Shown piece after piece: positions 37,488-50,569 of a stretch of 64,000 bases of DNA (the first letter of the stretch is position 1; each line of letters begins with the position of its first letter). Source of the stretch: Rhizophagus irregularis (taxonomy: Eukaryota; Glomeromycota; Glomeromycetes; Glomerales; Glomeraceae); NCBI RefSeq assembly GCF_026210795.1, contig NC_089445.1, positions 3,534,001 to 3,598,000 on the forward strand. The letters run 5' to 3'. The translations under genes and the position numbers were made by a program. The notes under the pieces were generated by a model. That model was not told the origin of the DNA. It made no database searches and was given only the letters and a program-made list of their open reading frames with translations.

Positions 37488-38997
37488 TAATGGGCAAAAA
37501 ATTTCGCACACATTATAAATCAATACCTTAATACTATTATGATGGCGAAGCATTATTCCGGGTCCTGTTATTATTGTTTACGGTTACTACAAACTAAAGA
37601 AAACGAAAAGTATATAACAAAAAAGTACTACAGTCTTCAACATTTTTTGCCAACTTTTTTCGATGACTCACATTCTTGATATACAGTAGAGTGTATCGGA
37701 TGAGAATAAAATTTTTAACGATTAAACTTATAGTCACTGGATATTTTGTTGCATCTTTTGTTATAACAAATTAACCATAAACGATAAATTTAGATGTGTG
37801 GATAAGGACCCCCGAACAATACCAGTTCCTGTGTAATGAAAATTTCCAAAGGTATTGAACAAAATTATGATTGTCCGGAGCGAATTGGAGGACGTTATAC
37901 TTTTACAAAATTGACTGTCGATCATCATCACGTTAATGACCAGACTCAATTTTTTTAAGTATTCCTTTAGGCATTTACCCTTTATAAAGGGAACAACATT
38001 ACTGTTCGATTGTATTACATTTCATCACATATTTTTCCTATGCAAAATCTGGGTTACAATCATTTTGGACATCTTTCTAATTAATTGGTGCCGCTCAAAT
38101 TCGAGTAAAAATGAAATTGGGAAAATGCAACTGTTTATTAATTATTTTCTTTTCGAATTTGTGTGTGAAAGAACACGCGACAAAGATTATAACTATTTTG
38201 AATAAGTTCATCAATGCACTCCTTCCTAATTCAAATTGTTCAATAATTTCGTTTTGAATAATATTTATTGAATCAAAATTATTAAAAAATCTGCTATTTG
38301 TTTAAACTATTTAAATAGTATAAAACTGCCTGTATGACAGTTATTGTGAAATTCCTGTTCCTGAAGAGTCAAAGAATTTGTATTTTGAAAATCAAGAAAC
38401 AAAGTTGATGCAAAATCTTTATCATTTGACCGAAAACTTTAAAATTTTTGTATTCTTTATTTTCATCACTTTTTATCATAGAAGAATCTAATTAATATAA
38501 TATAGCTGCACGCATATGCTTACATGTACCATCACGAAATGTTTTGTTTAATCCAAATAAAGTTCATCCGAATGTTCAAAAAGAAAATATTCTTTTTGCA
38601 GTATTCATTTCCTTCAAAATAAGCATATTAATTTGTTTATAATTAATCTGTACTGCAGAGTTATAATTTTTTTGGTACCAAAATGAGATTTTCTATTCTG
38701 AAGTTCTTCATTAAATTTTTAATTAGGTGTAATAAAAAATAAGAAAAATATATAATGTATCTACGGCTCTAATTTGTGATGTTTAATGTATGTATCTTTA
38801 AAATGGTTATTAAAACTTTTCGACATATATAATTCATATAAAGATTGTGGTGATTCTGCAGTATTCAAATAACAAAGAGAAGAAAAATATCAAACAACAT
38901 TGAAGATAAATGTTCTCAAAACTTTATATGTGAAGATTTCATCAATAGATCAACTTGTATTAAAGAAGTTAAATTACTTGATAACACTTTTTAACCA
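37488..38997. other. Spacer with possible stray exons
   Basis: The plus strand at 38340-38490 is open and reads like protein (EIPVPEESKNLYFENQ) but no start or neighbouring exon was found. Otherwise AT-rich. Confidence 0.3.
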
Positions 38998-39330
38998 ATG
39001 GAAATTGATTTGAAAAAAGTCCCTCAAACAACATTAATTACATGTTTAAATTATATTCAAGAATTAATCAAATCAAAAAAATTTAAAGAACATTTATATT
39101 TATTAAGCTGTTCTTTAATGGAATTTCCTGAAATAACAAAAGGTTTCTCCATTCACATTGAAACCTTTAACTCATATTACCATTCAAAATATCAAATTCG
39201 ATTATGGATTACCACTAATTATAAGAGCTCAAACCAAATCTATAAAAGCAGGGCGAATTTATTTATTAGGATTTTTTTCTGTTTTGCACAAGAAAAAAAA
39301 ATTAACAAAACCTACTTACCATCGCGATGA
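38998..39330 (+). CDS. Hypothetical 110-aa protein or exon
   Basis: Starts MEIDLKKVPQTTLITCLNY, is rich in helices in its first 60 residues (ELIKSKKFKEHLYLLSCSLM), then becomes low-complexity after ~residue 80. The 5' two thirds look coding by codon choice; the end may really be an intron. No domain, signal or membrane segment recognised. Confidence 0.3.
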   Translation: MEIDLKKVPQTTLITCLNYIQELIKSKKFKEHLYLLSCSLMEFPEITKGFSIHIETFNSYYHSKYQIRLWITTNYKSSNQIYKSRANLFIRIFFCFAQEKKINKTYLPSR

Positions 39331-39635
39331 ATGCTAAATAGGAACAATTATTTAAGAAATATGGTAGTGTATCATAATTCAAAAGGCTTAACTGTGTATA
39401 ATCCTGCCATTTATGAAATGTAATCCTGTAATGATTACATCCCTGAGAAATAATTGAGCAAATATATGCAGGCCTTGGTGAAAGTAATGGTGGTCAGTAT
39501 ATCTTGATATTGATTTTTTAGCATTAATTATAGTTTTATACAAATGAAAATACTTTCCTTTGTTATTTTATTAACTTTATTCTCTAAAGCGGAATCAAAT
39601 GCCAACTCATCATAAAAACTAACCGAGTTTATCAG
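39331..39635. other. Spacer, nothing recognised
   Basis: AT-rich, no gene. Confidence 0.4.
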
Positions 39636-39872
39636 TCATTGACAAAGTTTATCTAATGTTTTCTGTAAACGAGATGAACGTTTTTTCAAACTTTTATCGA
39701 AAAAATAAAAACTATTAAAGACTAGAATTGTAAAAATGGCTAATAAAGAGTTTATAACTATGGTAGTTAGAGGTTGATAATACTTTGATAATAATTGTGA
39801 CAACAAAAATCTTAAAGGAATTACAAATAATGCAAAATAGATCATAATAGTGCGTGTTTTCCTAAATTTCAA
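39636..39872 (-). CDS. Hypothetical 78-aa membrane protein or exon
   Basis: Two hydrophobic stretches (IMIYFALFVIPLRFLLSQLL at ~9-28 and VINSLLAIFTILVFNSFYFF at ~39-58) with a basic tail (KSLKKRSSRLQKTL). This could be a small two-helix membrane protein or the last exon of a larger one, since a possible acceptor lies just upstream near 39885. No family recognised. Confidence 0.35.
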   Translation of the reverse strand: MKFRKTRTIMIYFALFVIPLRFLLSQLLSKYYQPLTTIVINSLLAIFTILVFNSFYFFDKSLKKRSSRLQKTLDKLCQ

Positions 39873-40049
39873 AGAAATTGCTATAATAGGAATAAATTAC
39901 CGTAGGTAGTATATAATAACAAGAGGTCATTTCCATGGGGGAGTTTGACATACTTTTAAAAGATCTTTTAAGTGAAAGTTATTGTAAAAAAAATGACTTC
40001 AATTTATAAATATACAAATTGTTGATCTCTCCTTTAACAAAAAGGAGAA

Positions 40050-40385
40050 ATATGGCATGATGGTAGATGAAGAGAAGTGATGGGAGACGAAAAGGAGTGA
40101 TGAGAAGATGAAGAGGAGTGATGGGAGATGAAAAGGAGTGATGAGAAGATGAAGAGGAGTGATGGGAACGAAAAAGAGTGATGGGGGACGAAAAGGAATG
40201 ATGGGAGACGAAAAGAAGTGATGGGAGACGAAAATGGGAGACAAAAATGAGTGATGGGAGACGAAAAGGAGTGATGGGAGATGAAGAGGAGTGATGGGAG
40301 ACGAAAAGGAGTGATGAGAAGATGAAGGGGACGAAAAAGAATGATGGGGGATGAAAAGAAATGACGGAAGACGAAGCACAATCTC
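40050..40385 (+). repeat. Minisatellite of GATGGGAGACGAAAAGGAGT-type units
   Basis: Imperfect ~20-bp units alternate between GATGGGAGACGAAAAGGAGT and GATGAGAAGATGAAGAGGAGT forms. The strand is purine-rich (almost all G/A with spaced T/C), so both minus-strand reading frames are open as Ser/His/Pro/Leu repeats; those are artefacts. Confidence 0.9.
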
Positions 40386-40848
40386 TTAAAATTGCTCATG
40401 ATATAAATAATTAGATTAAATTTTCATAATAAGTATTGTTACGTTTTGTATATATAGTTGATAAATTCAGCTATCAGAGAAATTGTCATTCATGTTCCAA
40501 ATAAAATAGCTAGCTTATAGATAGTATTGTAAAAGTATTACTGTATTAATAAAAAAGTAATAGTAATGGAGATAATGAAATATGGTATACATTTGTTATT
40601 AGGACTGGAGGTTTTAGGAACTAAGTCCTAATGGTTGATGAGTGGCAAGACGCTCAGAGAGAAGGTCTATGCTTAGCATTACAATATACGAGTTGCCATA
40701 AACAATAATCTGGATGTTACACGATAAACTGGTCTTTGCAATGATCGCGAATAAAGTGATAAACAGATGGCAACTCACTCACATGGTTCGTGTCAAATAA
40801 ACAGGCACCGTAAATTTGGCCAGAATTACAAAATATTTTCAGCATTTT
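40386..40848. other. Spacer, no gene
   Basis: 40590-40800 is less AT-rich and unclassified; no tRNA or ORF fits. Confidence 0.35.
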
Positions 40849-41034
40849 AAACCGGTTAATTTAACCAGTTAATTTACAGCTGATTTCATAAGAATACTGC
40901 TCCACTGTGCTCGGTCCAGTGCTCCGAATCTAACCGAGTTTTGCCGAATGTACCGAGTTGTCTCTCGGTATGTCCCGTATATTATGAAATCAGCTGTAAC
41001 CGGTTAAAAATTGTTTTTTACGTAACCGGTTACA
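40849..41034. mobile_element. 186-bp inverted-repeat element (MITE)
   Basis: The left part has TAAACCGGTTAATTTAACCA and ACAGCTGATTTCATA; the right part carries TATGAAATCAGCTGT and TAACCGGTTA in mirror order. The AACCGGTT motif is itself palindromic and is repeated in each arm. The centre (CGGTCCAGTGCTCCGAATC) is GC-richer. Confidence 0.75.
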
Positions 41035-41614
41035 GTAATAAATGTCTTAACTGGTTCCAATTTCTATGCAAGTATGATGAATATGATGATTATTACGTTG
41101 AAACTAAATAAAGAACAATGATTAATTTCTAATTTTAGTTCAGAAATTGTTTTTTTTCTTTTTTTTGTAATAATATTTTTCCTTTTTTGAAAAATAAAAA
41201 AGATTTTCACTTTGAATTGATGGCCTTTTATAAAACATTTTATATCTAATTAAAGTTTCTAGAATAAATGCAATAAATTCCTTAAAAAAGTACAAAAATC
41301 AAACTTTAAACCATTATTAGGAATATGTTCTATTTGTTACACGAACTTTTTTGTTGTTTCTTTAGAATTTTCTCAAATTATTATTATGAATTCTTTTTAT
41401 TATAATCAGTCATTTAAAAAATTACGCAAAATGGTTGAATTTTTTTACAGATATCGCAACTATATAACGTAAAGAAAAAAATATTAGTGATCTACTACTG
41501 TTTTTTTAGTTAGTTTTAGTAACTTACTGCAGTTAGCAATAACTTTCTAGAAATCATTGTTTTTTTTCTAACTACGTGTTGTTCAATAATTTTAATAGAA
41601 TATATATATATGGG
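41035..41614. other. AT-rich spacer
   Basis: No gene or repeat recognised. Confidence 0.4.
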
Positions 41615-41930
41615 TGTGGAGATGATGTTATTGATAATTTTATAAAATGCAATTTAACTAGAAAAGAAGGGAGAATGGAATTTGTTCCTTATGAAAAATT
41701 TAAGGATGTAGAATATATTGCCAAAAGAGGATTTAGTAAAAATCTATAAAGCGACTTGGATCAATGATCCGATAACTAATTGGAATGATGTATAACAACG
41801 TAAAAGAGAAATAACAGTTTCTCTCAAGGAACTTTCTAATTCTAAAGATATAACTTCTAATCAAGATTATGTTTTGAGTCGTGAATATTGGAATTTTGGA
41901 TTTTATAACCAACACATATAATTCCTTAAT
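41615..41930 (+). pseudogene. Remnant of a protein kinase gene (ATP-binding lobe)
   Basis: The plus strand reads GDDVIDNFIK, then FVPYEKFKDVEYIAKRGFS; after a one-base shift in an A run it reads KIYKATWINDPITNW, then a stop, then KREITVSLKELSNSKDITS. This is the arrangement of the expanded Glomeromycotina kinase family: linker, glycine loop (GG-F-IYKA; here the first Gly is changed to Arg), an insert, and the catalytic Lys (V-LKEL). The rest of the kinase domain is absent or unrecognisable. Not functional. Confidence 0.75.
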
Positions 41931-42874
41931 CTCTTATAAATAATACTAATGAAACTTTATGAAGGAAAAAAATTGAACTAAGCATGAGTTTTGTATTGAG
42001 TTATCAACAGTGAAGATATTGAAAATAATTTAATTATGAAAATTGGTGTTATATAGTATCTCTTATATCAGAAGGTGGTGGTTTACATATGGGTTTACGT
42101 ATTAAATCAGAAAAAGGACACTCCTTTTGACATAGCATGTTTAATAATATTTCATATTTGTAATGTATAAGAACAAACTATTTAGCGAAAATCAAGTTAT
42201 ATATATTTACAAATAAAATACGTGATCTATTATAGCGAAAGTAATTCTTATTAGTTTATTATAATAAATAAATAATAAAGTTATTTTATGTACTTTTAAT
42301 TTTATAACATCTTTTTGCCAATAAAGAAATACATCATGATAAAATAAAATTACCAAAAATAATTTAACACGAAAATTTTTTTTAGTTAACAGATTAAAAA
42401 TTTTTCAGGTTTAATTATATTTGTTTATATATTTATACTTTCATGAAAAATAATCGTCCGGATCATGTGCACATATCATGTGTAACCTGGCAACAAATCC
42501 GGCTACCATAATGCTGGTTAATCCACGTTAGGTTTCAAGTTCCATGAGTTCCATGGTTTCCATGGTTCTATTATGGGTTGGGCTTCTGCGTCCGCGTCAC
42601 GTTTAAATGACGGTGCTGCATCTGTGAATTTAAATTATCATTAAAAGAACCCTTAATATTAATATGAATAAAAAAAAGAAAATTTTCTTTTAAAGTGATG
42701 GTTTATTTACTCGCTAAAACAATAGTAAAGGCGAAAATTAGCAATAAGCATTTGAATTTCATTATTGATTTTGTATTTGTTAATCTGTTTAAAGAAATTT
42801 TTCTCACCTCTTTCTCAAAGTGTTTATATAAGAAAATTTTTTTATAATAACACTATTTCAAATTATTTCATGAA
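41931..42874. other. Spacer, no gene
   Basis: 42430-42660 is notably GC-richer and contains CATGTGCACATATCATG-type palindromes and several CCATGG sites; it is not classified. Elsewhere AT-rich. Confidence 0.35.
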
Positions 42875-43275
42875 TCAACGAAGGCGAAGTGAAGGAGGTG
42901 TACAAGAGTATTTTTGACACGTTTTCTGCATTGTGGCATGTTAAAATTATTTTTAGTCGCGATCATTTGTAAAATTGCGTTATTAATGTGGGCGAAGTAA
43001 AAACGTACAAGGGTATTTTTGACACGTTTTCTGCATTGTGGCATGTTAAAATTATTTTAGCCGCGATCATTTGTAAAATTGCGTTATTAATGTGGGCGAA
43101 GTAAAAACGTACAAGAGTATTTGACACGTTTTCTGCATTGTGGCATGTTAAAATTATTTTTAGTCGCGATCATTTGTAAAATTACGTTATTAATGTGGGC
43201 GAAGTAAAAACGTACAAGGGTATTTTTGACACGTTTTCTGCATTCTGGCATGTTAAAATTTACAATTGAAGAGAA
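42875..43275 (+). repeat. ~105-bp tandem repeat, four copies
   Basis: The unit GTGGGCGAAGTAAAAACGTA...GACACGTTTTCTGCATTGTG...CGCGATCATTTGTAAAATTG repeats with spacing 105 and 103 bp. A more diverged fifth copy lies at about 43355-43430. No long open frame crosses the units. Confidence 0.9.
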
Positions 43276-43439
43276 GCCACTTTAAATTAATAATGAGAAA
43301 ATACGAGATTTTGATGTTAATAATTATTTTTAGCCCGCAATTATCTGTAAAATTATTGTTTTTTTTTATTAACGTATGAGAGTATCTTGCCACATTTTTT
43401 TACATTGTGCCACAATCTGAATGAACAGCGCCACTTTAA

Positions 43440-44942
43440 ATTAATAATTTGGAAATAGATGATTTCTATTTTAAAAAAAGAATAAATAAATAAAAATATA
43501 TTTTATATAAATCTATCAAATGAAATGTAGTCGAACTAATCTTATAATCTCAAATTTTTAATGATACCTAAACTTCAATTATTTTCATCAAAATTATATC
43601 ACGTGACAATCGTGACGTAACTAAATGCAAAACTTAATTGGTCGATAAACATGTAGACATTGCATCTGAATTCTGAAATGCTTAGAAGTAAACGGTCCTA
43701 CGCTACGCTTTAGACAATTAAAATAAAGAGATTTTTGTTACACATGACTTTTTCAATTCATAAAAAATTCTCCTAAACCTTTATTAAAATAATTTGAATC
43801 TGAATCTTTAAATAACCTTAATTTACAAAATTTTTTGGTTGAATATTTTGCTAGAGTCTCCAAAAAAAATCTTTTTCTGCTAATAATTCGTAACCACAGT
43901 ACCACACCAAATTCTAATAATCATCAATACAAAAATTATATTAAATTTCATAATTCTAAAACATTTTTTTATAAAATTCTAACAAAAATTTCAAATCATT
44001 AGTAAGACCAGCGGGAAGTTGACAGGGCATTTTTATATGTTTTTAAAAAATAAAAACTGTTAAAAATGTGGCGTTTGAAGTAAAAAAAAAGTTCTGATTT
44101 CTGATTTGCAATTGTGTTACTTTATTTAATCATGTGATTATTCATTACTAAGATTTTCTCACGATTTAATGCTGAAATCCTTAAAGGTGATTACGAATCT
44201 TCATACAATATTTTAAAATCTCAAATAACTATTATTATGATCATACTGTAATATAGGGAAGAACTCTCATTAAACTTTTAATCGAATAAAATTATATAGA
44301 TCTATAATTTTAACGTATTTTCATAACACCTGCTGTCCCGCTGCTCTTCCCATTAAAAATTATAAGAAAAAAAAATTCTCTTAAAAGTAGAGAAATTCCA
44401 AAAATTTCATATCCACTTTTTATGAGACACTTACACGGAAACCTTTAGTAAAAAGTGAAAAGTATATTCGATCTATAAGTGCCTCGTGGAAAATTATGGC
44501 TCAAATTAGAAGATAAAAAAAAAAATTTTTTATCGATCTGCAAATTCACCTGATGTGCTACATAAAAAAATTTGATAATTTAAACATAATAATATGCAAA
44601 TAAAAAAAATAAAAAAAATAAAAATTTAAAAAGGATAAAAATAAAACTTTTTGGCATGACTGCAATAATAAACATAATGGTAGGAATGAATCGCAAACTG
44701 AATTCATTTTTTTTACATTTACAACAATATAAACAAATAAATCTTTTTTTTATTCAATATAACTAAATTATAATAACCAATGGAATAAAAATGATAAATT
44801 GCAAAAATCTAGATTTTTTTTACGCCAAATTGGCCTTTTTTTTCCGAAATTTTAGGTTTAGTTTCCAAATTGGTTGATTAATTAATGTACAATAATAAAG
44901 AATGATCTTTTTATTGATTTTATTTGTGGCACAAGTGGGATA
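43440..44942. other. AT-rich spacer
   Basis: No gene or element recognised; many A/T runs. Confidence 0.4.
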
Positions 44943-45031
44943 TATATGTTGTGCGTCAGTTGTCGATTTGTGTCATTTGATGCACGTCATCTGTCAGCTG
45001 ACGCAAATCGGCAATTGGCGCACAACATATA
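44943..45031. repeat. Hairpin-forming inverted repeat
   Basis: Arms of ~28 bp (TATATGTTGTGCGTCAGTTG... and ...CAATTGGCGCACAACATATA) with four mismatches around a ~33-bp loop that has its own CTGTCAGCTGAC-type symmetry. Possibly a MITE fragment or a structured RNA if transcribed. Confidence 0.7.
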
Positions 45032-46893
45032 CGAGTCAAGTTGTAATATGCAGTTTGGCTGGAATAATTATCGTATGATGGATTCATGATCCACGAGTCA
45101 ATTGCAAGGGATCTGCAGAAAATGGCGTCAATTAAATGTAAAAAAAAAATATTTTTCTTTCTAGAATATTCAAATATTTATTATATTGGTAACATAAATC
45201 ATCAAATGAACATTCATCCATCGGTCCGGAATTTCTAATAATAAAATAATATTTAAATTGATAAACAAAACAAATAAGTAAGTTAATCAGGGTCTCAGGA
45301 ACGATCATTTAAAAAGGAAACGATTAAGCATATAAATCACCTGAACGGGCATTATACACATCACCTGATTGGCAAAGTTGAGGCACACTAAAAAAGAAAA
45401 AGGTGGCTTAATATTTCAAATTTTCTCACCTTTTTTTCCTATTTGTAAAGTTCGGATCAATAAATATTTTAATGATAATCCTACCCTTACAATCAACTAC
45501 GCAGTACGCAGCTGTGCGTGTCAACGACTGTTGTGTGTTTTGGTTGTTTCATTATTCTCGATAAAATTCACATCTTTACTTCAAAACCTTCAACCCTTCA
45601 AAACGCAATTTTTTTTATAAAGAAACCGACATGAAAAAAGCAGGATATCCATTGCTAAAAAAAATTTCGAAAACTAGATTTCATCAATTATTCATAGAAA
45701 TTTTTTTATTTTATCTTAATTAAAATAATAAATAAATAATTTTGTCATCTTTTTTTTTTAAAAAAAAACCCCTTTTCTTTTCTTTCCAAAGAATCAATAA
45801 TAATACTTGATAAACAAGAAATTCCAAAATGTTCCTAATTAAAAACTCTAAAAATAATGAACGAATTAAAAAATGAACGAAACCGAAACAAAATAAAAAA
45901 AATATATATCCATTATATTCTTATTATATTCTATTATATCCTATTTTTATTTTAATTTTATTCTATTTAATTTTTTTTTTTTTGATGGGTAAATTTTTTC
46001 TGTGGAATATTATTTTTTTTTTACTCTTTTTGTTTACTATATTTGGTAATGTTTTTGTCATACAAAATTATTATCGTTTATTATTAAAAAGAAAACTTTA
46101 AGAAAATTTTTCAATTGAAAAAATCGGAATATACAGTATATGTTGTATATATGATATACAGTAAAATTTGTACGTAAAAATTGTTCGAAATTGTTCTTTA
46201 TCGGAATCACTTAAATAGGATGATTTGTTTATATTTATTCACTGATATTGTAAATATATATATATAATAGTAGATAATAGATTATATTAAATAAGGTTTA
46301 GGGGTTAAATTTTGTGATTTTTGTCCATCTTTCCAAAACCAGAATATTTTTTTTTAATGGTTATTACATTATCCTGCGTAATTTACGTTATTGATTTCCA
46401 TTTACGTATTATTATATGTGAGGTGGAAATTACCGAAAGAAAATAAAAATGTTTAGAATGTTTAGAATGTTTAGAATGAAATTATAGTACGTAATACTAA
46501 TAAACAACAATCGATTTTATCTGTTTAACTATTTATTTTTCTTATAAAATCTACTTTATTTGATTTAAAATTATTTATTATTATTATTTTACTAGTATAT
46601 AATATATATAAAAAATCCTTTTTTATTGTATATACAAAAAAAAAAAAAATTTTTTTCTTCATTTAATGTTTGTTACATTATGCATAAGTTATAGGTAAAG
46701 TCTTTTTTTTATGCAACTTTTAAAAAAAAATTTTATATACTGTATATTAAAAAAAAAAAGTTATAATTAAAATTAGAATTTTATAAAATAAGAAAAAAAA
46801 ATAATTTTTTTATATTTTTTTTAACAAGAATCCTTTCTTTTCTGCTTTGAAGAATTTTTATTTTTTTTTCACCTAGAAAACCAATTTTCGCAA

Positions 46894-47035
46894 TATAATT
46901 ATGCTCATAAATCCAATTTTACCGAAACTATTGAACGTACTCCTTCAAACGTTCGCTAGTCTTATTATTCGAAAGACAGAATTAGAATTGGATACGAGGA
47001 TTACCAACACAAAATACAAACAAATCAATTTTTTC
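46894..47035 (+). pseudogene. Broken MNQSH-type small Arg-rich ORF, copy A
   Basis: Begins where the Met would be with ATA instead of ATG, then reads NYAHKSNFTETIERTPSN, VR and TAG; after that a shifted frame has remnants ending in NQFFPR. Compared with the open copy at 5983-6183, bases before CGCTAGTC are lost, bringing a stop into frame. Confidence 0.75.
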
Positions 47036-48540
47036 CTCGTCATTATGCATTAAATTATGGATGGAACAATATACTATCTGATACTATCTGCTATCTTTCA
47101 CAACAATATGATCAAAATAAGTAATTTTAGACTATTGTAATTCACATGTCACATAATTCAAATAGTAATATAAAAATTTTATTATATAAATTCCTGAAAT
47201 AATGTATCACATTAAATGATGAGCCAAAAAATTAAACTGTAAATTATTTTAGTTAGTTTATCTTGGACATTTTTAACCAATTAATTATCGTAAAATGTTT
47301 CGGGTGAGACAACCACCGGGCTTCGGGTATTGAAAAATATGCGCAAGAAGATGCAAACAAAAAACCTAACTAACTCTTTTACAGATAAAATAGAAATTTC
47401 TTTTTTTTTCGCACAATGACATACACAAGTAATTTATTTTATTTTAATTTTTTTTTTTTCGCGCCTAGTCACAAATTAATAACATCAAATTATTTTTATT
47501 TATAATTTATATCATTTTGTACACCAACAATATTGACGCTACAGGAGAAAAAAAAATATCATTTTAAAAAGGTAATAGTCGAAAACTTACTACTAAGAAA
47601 ATATTATGCGTAAAAAAAATAAAAAGAAAAAAAATATATCTTGTCACACAAGCTAATCTTTAAATGAATTGAGTGAGAGAAAAATGATAATTTTTGAAAA
47701 TTTGAAATGAGATCAAAAAAAATTTCACAAATTAGGAAATTTAAATAGAGAACATTCTATAAATATATTTTTTTTATGGAATGAATAAACAACATACATA
47801 TATACTAGTAAATATGATTGGCTGTCACGTGTCGATCTGAGGTGAACAATTGTTCGGATTGATCCGATCCGAACAGGGCTACTATTTTGGTTAATTGGCG
47901 TCATTAAGCCCTTGACATTTCTTAATGTTTCGATTTTTTGCTTCTTTATTTATCATTACCTGCACACAAATACCAATAAATAGGGAGGAAAAAAAAAAAA
48001 ATTATTCCATTTTAACGCCTAATTGTATGTCTTTCAATTCATTTGACCAATTAAATAAAATATAATTGCTTATTTTTCTTTTTGATAATGAAAAAAATTT
48101 AGAGATATTGTAAATAAACCGGAAAAAAAAATTATTTTAGGTGCATCAAAAAAAAAAAAAAACAATTAATTTTACAGATGAACTCGTAATCGGAAAGAAA
48201 TAATTTTTCTTTAATAAATGCGAAACAACAAACAATCAACTTTTTTTCGTTTTTTATATAGAAACAAGGAACAAGGAAAAGTGAGAATTCTACAGTTATA
48301 ATGCCGGTTACAAAACAAAAATGTAATTATACCAACGAAAACAGGTTTTAAAACAGGGCAATTTTTAAATGTCTATCTAATATTCTAATCCCCTAAAAAA
48401 AATTTCTAATAAATGTAAATTGGCGCGTATGCCTATGAGAATTTAAGAAATTCGTTACTAATTTAAAAATAATGCACCCGTACATATTGTTCCTAATTAA
48501 AAACTGATTAATAATAATTGTAAATTAAAAAGAAAGTTTA

Positions 48541-48577
<37 letters not shown>

Positions 48578-48660
48578 TTATTTATTTATACATATATATA
48601 TACAGTATATTTATTTATACATATACGTATATATTTATTTATTTATTAAACACAATAATA
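48541..48660. repeat. (TA)n and (TTTA)n microsatellite block
   Basis: Pure TA run of about 30 bp followed by TTTATTTA runs and TATACAGTATA segments. Shorter in the second duplication copy (59035-59060). Confidence 0.9.
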
Positions 48661-50404
48661 TTTAAACTAAATTCAAATTAACATTAGATTAGAAAATTGT
48701 TATAATAGATCTGCGGTGGTTGGAGATCCTGCAAATAATTACTAAAAGACTTGACGTAATATGTACCAAATTGTTATATGTACCAAATTGTTCTTTATGT
48801 GGAATAAAAGAATTACTTAAATATAATAAGGACATATCCGTTGACCTTTTTTTTAAAAAAAATAAATAAATAATATATAATAACTAGGGGTTATAATACC
48901 TGTAAAATAACCGTTATTATAAACTTTAATACTAAAAAAAGTTCGGAATTGTAGTCTCACGAACAGAAGATACTTTTTTTGGTTACCAACCAATATTATA
49001 ATTGGTAATTATCAATCTAGAATTGTTTTTCTTTGTAACATTCAAATTAAAGCTGTATACATTAAATAATTGATAAACCGGAAAAAAGAATTCTTTTTTT
49101 CTTTTTGAGCGTGTCAATAAATAAATAAATAAGAAAACATTTTTTTTTTTAATATTATTATTATTAAATTTTTTCTTTACGCGAAATATCAAAACAATCA
49201 TCATTTTCTTTGTTCCTATAATGGAAAGTTATTGAATACCGTAAACGATAGTCGATCCTAATTTCACCAAAAGGGAATAGTCAGAAATCGAAAAAGTTAA
49301 CTGTTATATTAATTATTAATTAAACTGCATGCAATCAAGTATTTTTTTTTTTCATGATGAAAAATTATATTTTAATATATATATGTATATATAATATGGT
49401 ATTATAAATAAAGTAATTTGATGTTCAAGTAATAAACCAATATTTGTGACTACTGGACTAGACGCGAAAAAAAAAAAAATTATTTTGGTTGTTTTTTTTG
49501 TTCTTGCGCATATTTTTCAATACCAGCCCAATACCGATGCCTGGATTAGTAGTCATCTGAAACGGTTAAATTTGATTTCTTTATTTTGATATTGACATTT
49601 TATGATAATTAATTGGTTAAAAATTTAAAATTTTACTAATAAACTAAAATAATTAAAATGATAAAATATTGAATAAAAACTTTATAGGAAAACAAGAGAA
49701 ATTCCCCCGAAAAGAAAGTATCATATCATAATTCGTCACTCCGATCTTCTCAATTATGCTATGTACATATTGTATGTCATTTTGGTACAAAAACAAAAAA
49801 AAAATAACAATCCGATAATCAAAACAAACATGAAAGTGGGGAAAAAATTTTTTATTGGTGAGTATACCTTTTTCGTACCACTGTAATAAATTCCACTAAA
49901 TTATAAATTATATAATATATATATTTAGAATACCATTGTATTTGTATATAAAAAATATAAAAAGATAAATTTAATTTAATAAAATGAATTATTATTGACA
50001 TAGTAATATAAATATTTTTTGCCTGTAAATATTTTTACATAAATAAAGTACTAGAATATTATCCGAAGGACCGAACCCTTTTTTTTTATATTATTTATAA
50101 TAAAAATTTTTTTTAATACCGACCAATGATCTAGTAAAAAGTGAGGAAACGCCGAGGATCAGAAAAAATAATTTAATTTTTTTATATAAATAACCCTCTT
50201 TGATGTCTAACGCAGATATTCAAAAATTCCTTTCCTTTTATTTTCCTGATTTCATGAATTTTTATTACCAAATTATTTTTTAATAGACTCGTTTTTATAT
50301 GATATATATTTATGTATAAATATATATAAAAAGAGTGCAAGATTATTTTTGATTCAGTTCTCACCTTGAAGAAAAAAAAAAAGAATTTAATAAACTATTT
50401 CGAG

Positions 50405-50555
50405 AGAACACTTCTAAATTTATTTCAAAAAACCAAATTTATTTCAAAAAATTTTATTAAAAACCAAATTTATTTCAAAAAATTTTATTAAAAACAAATT
50501 TATTTCAAAAAATTTTATTAAAAACAAAATTTATTTCAAAAAAATTTTAAAAAAT
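50405..50555 (+). repeat. Tandem ~31-bp leader repeat before the small ORF
   Basis: Four to five units of AAATTTATTTCAAAAAATTT(TATTAAAAACC) directly precede the ORF at 50570. Other copies have one or two diverged units, so it has expanded here. Confidence 0.85.
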
Positions 50556-50569
50556 ATATATTTTTTACA

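Noticed and set aside
39999-40399. Two overlapping minus-strand ORFs of Ser/His/Pro/Leu repeats
   Set aside because: Pure by-product of the purine-rich minisatellite on the opposite strand.
40590-40800. GC-richer stretch considered as a tRNA or LTR
   Set aside because: No cloverleaf, no GGTTCRAAT-type T arm, no matching second LTR or primer-binding site.
42430-42660. GC-richer patch considered as a promoter or exon
   Set aside because: No open frame of useful length in either strand and no adjacent gene to serve.
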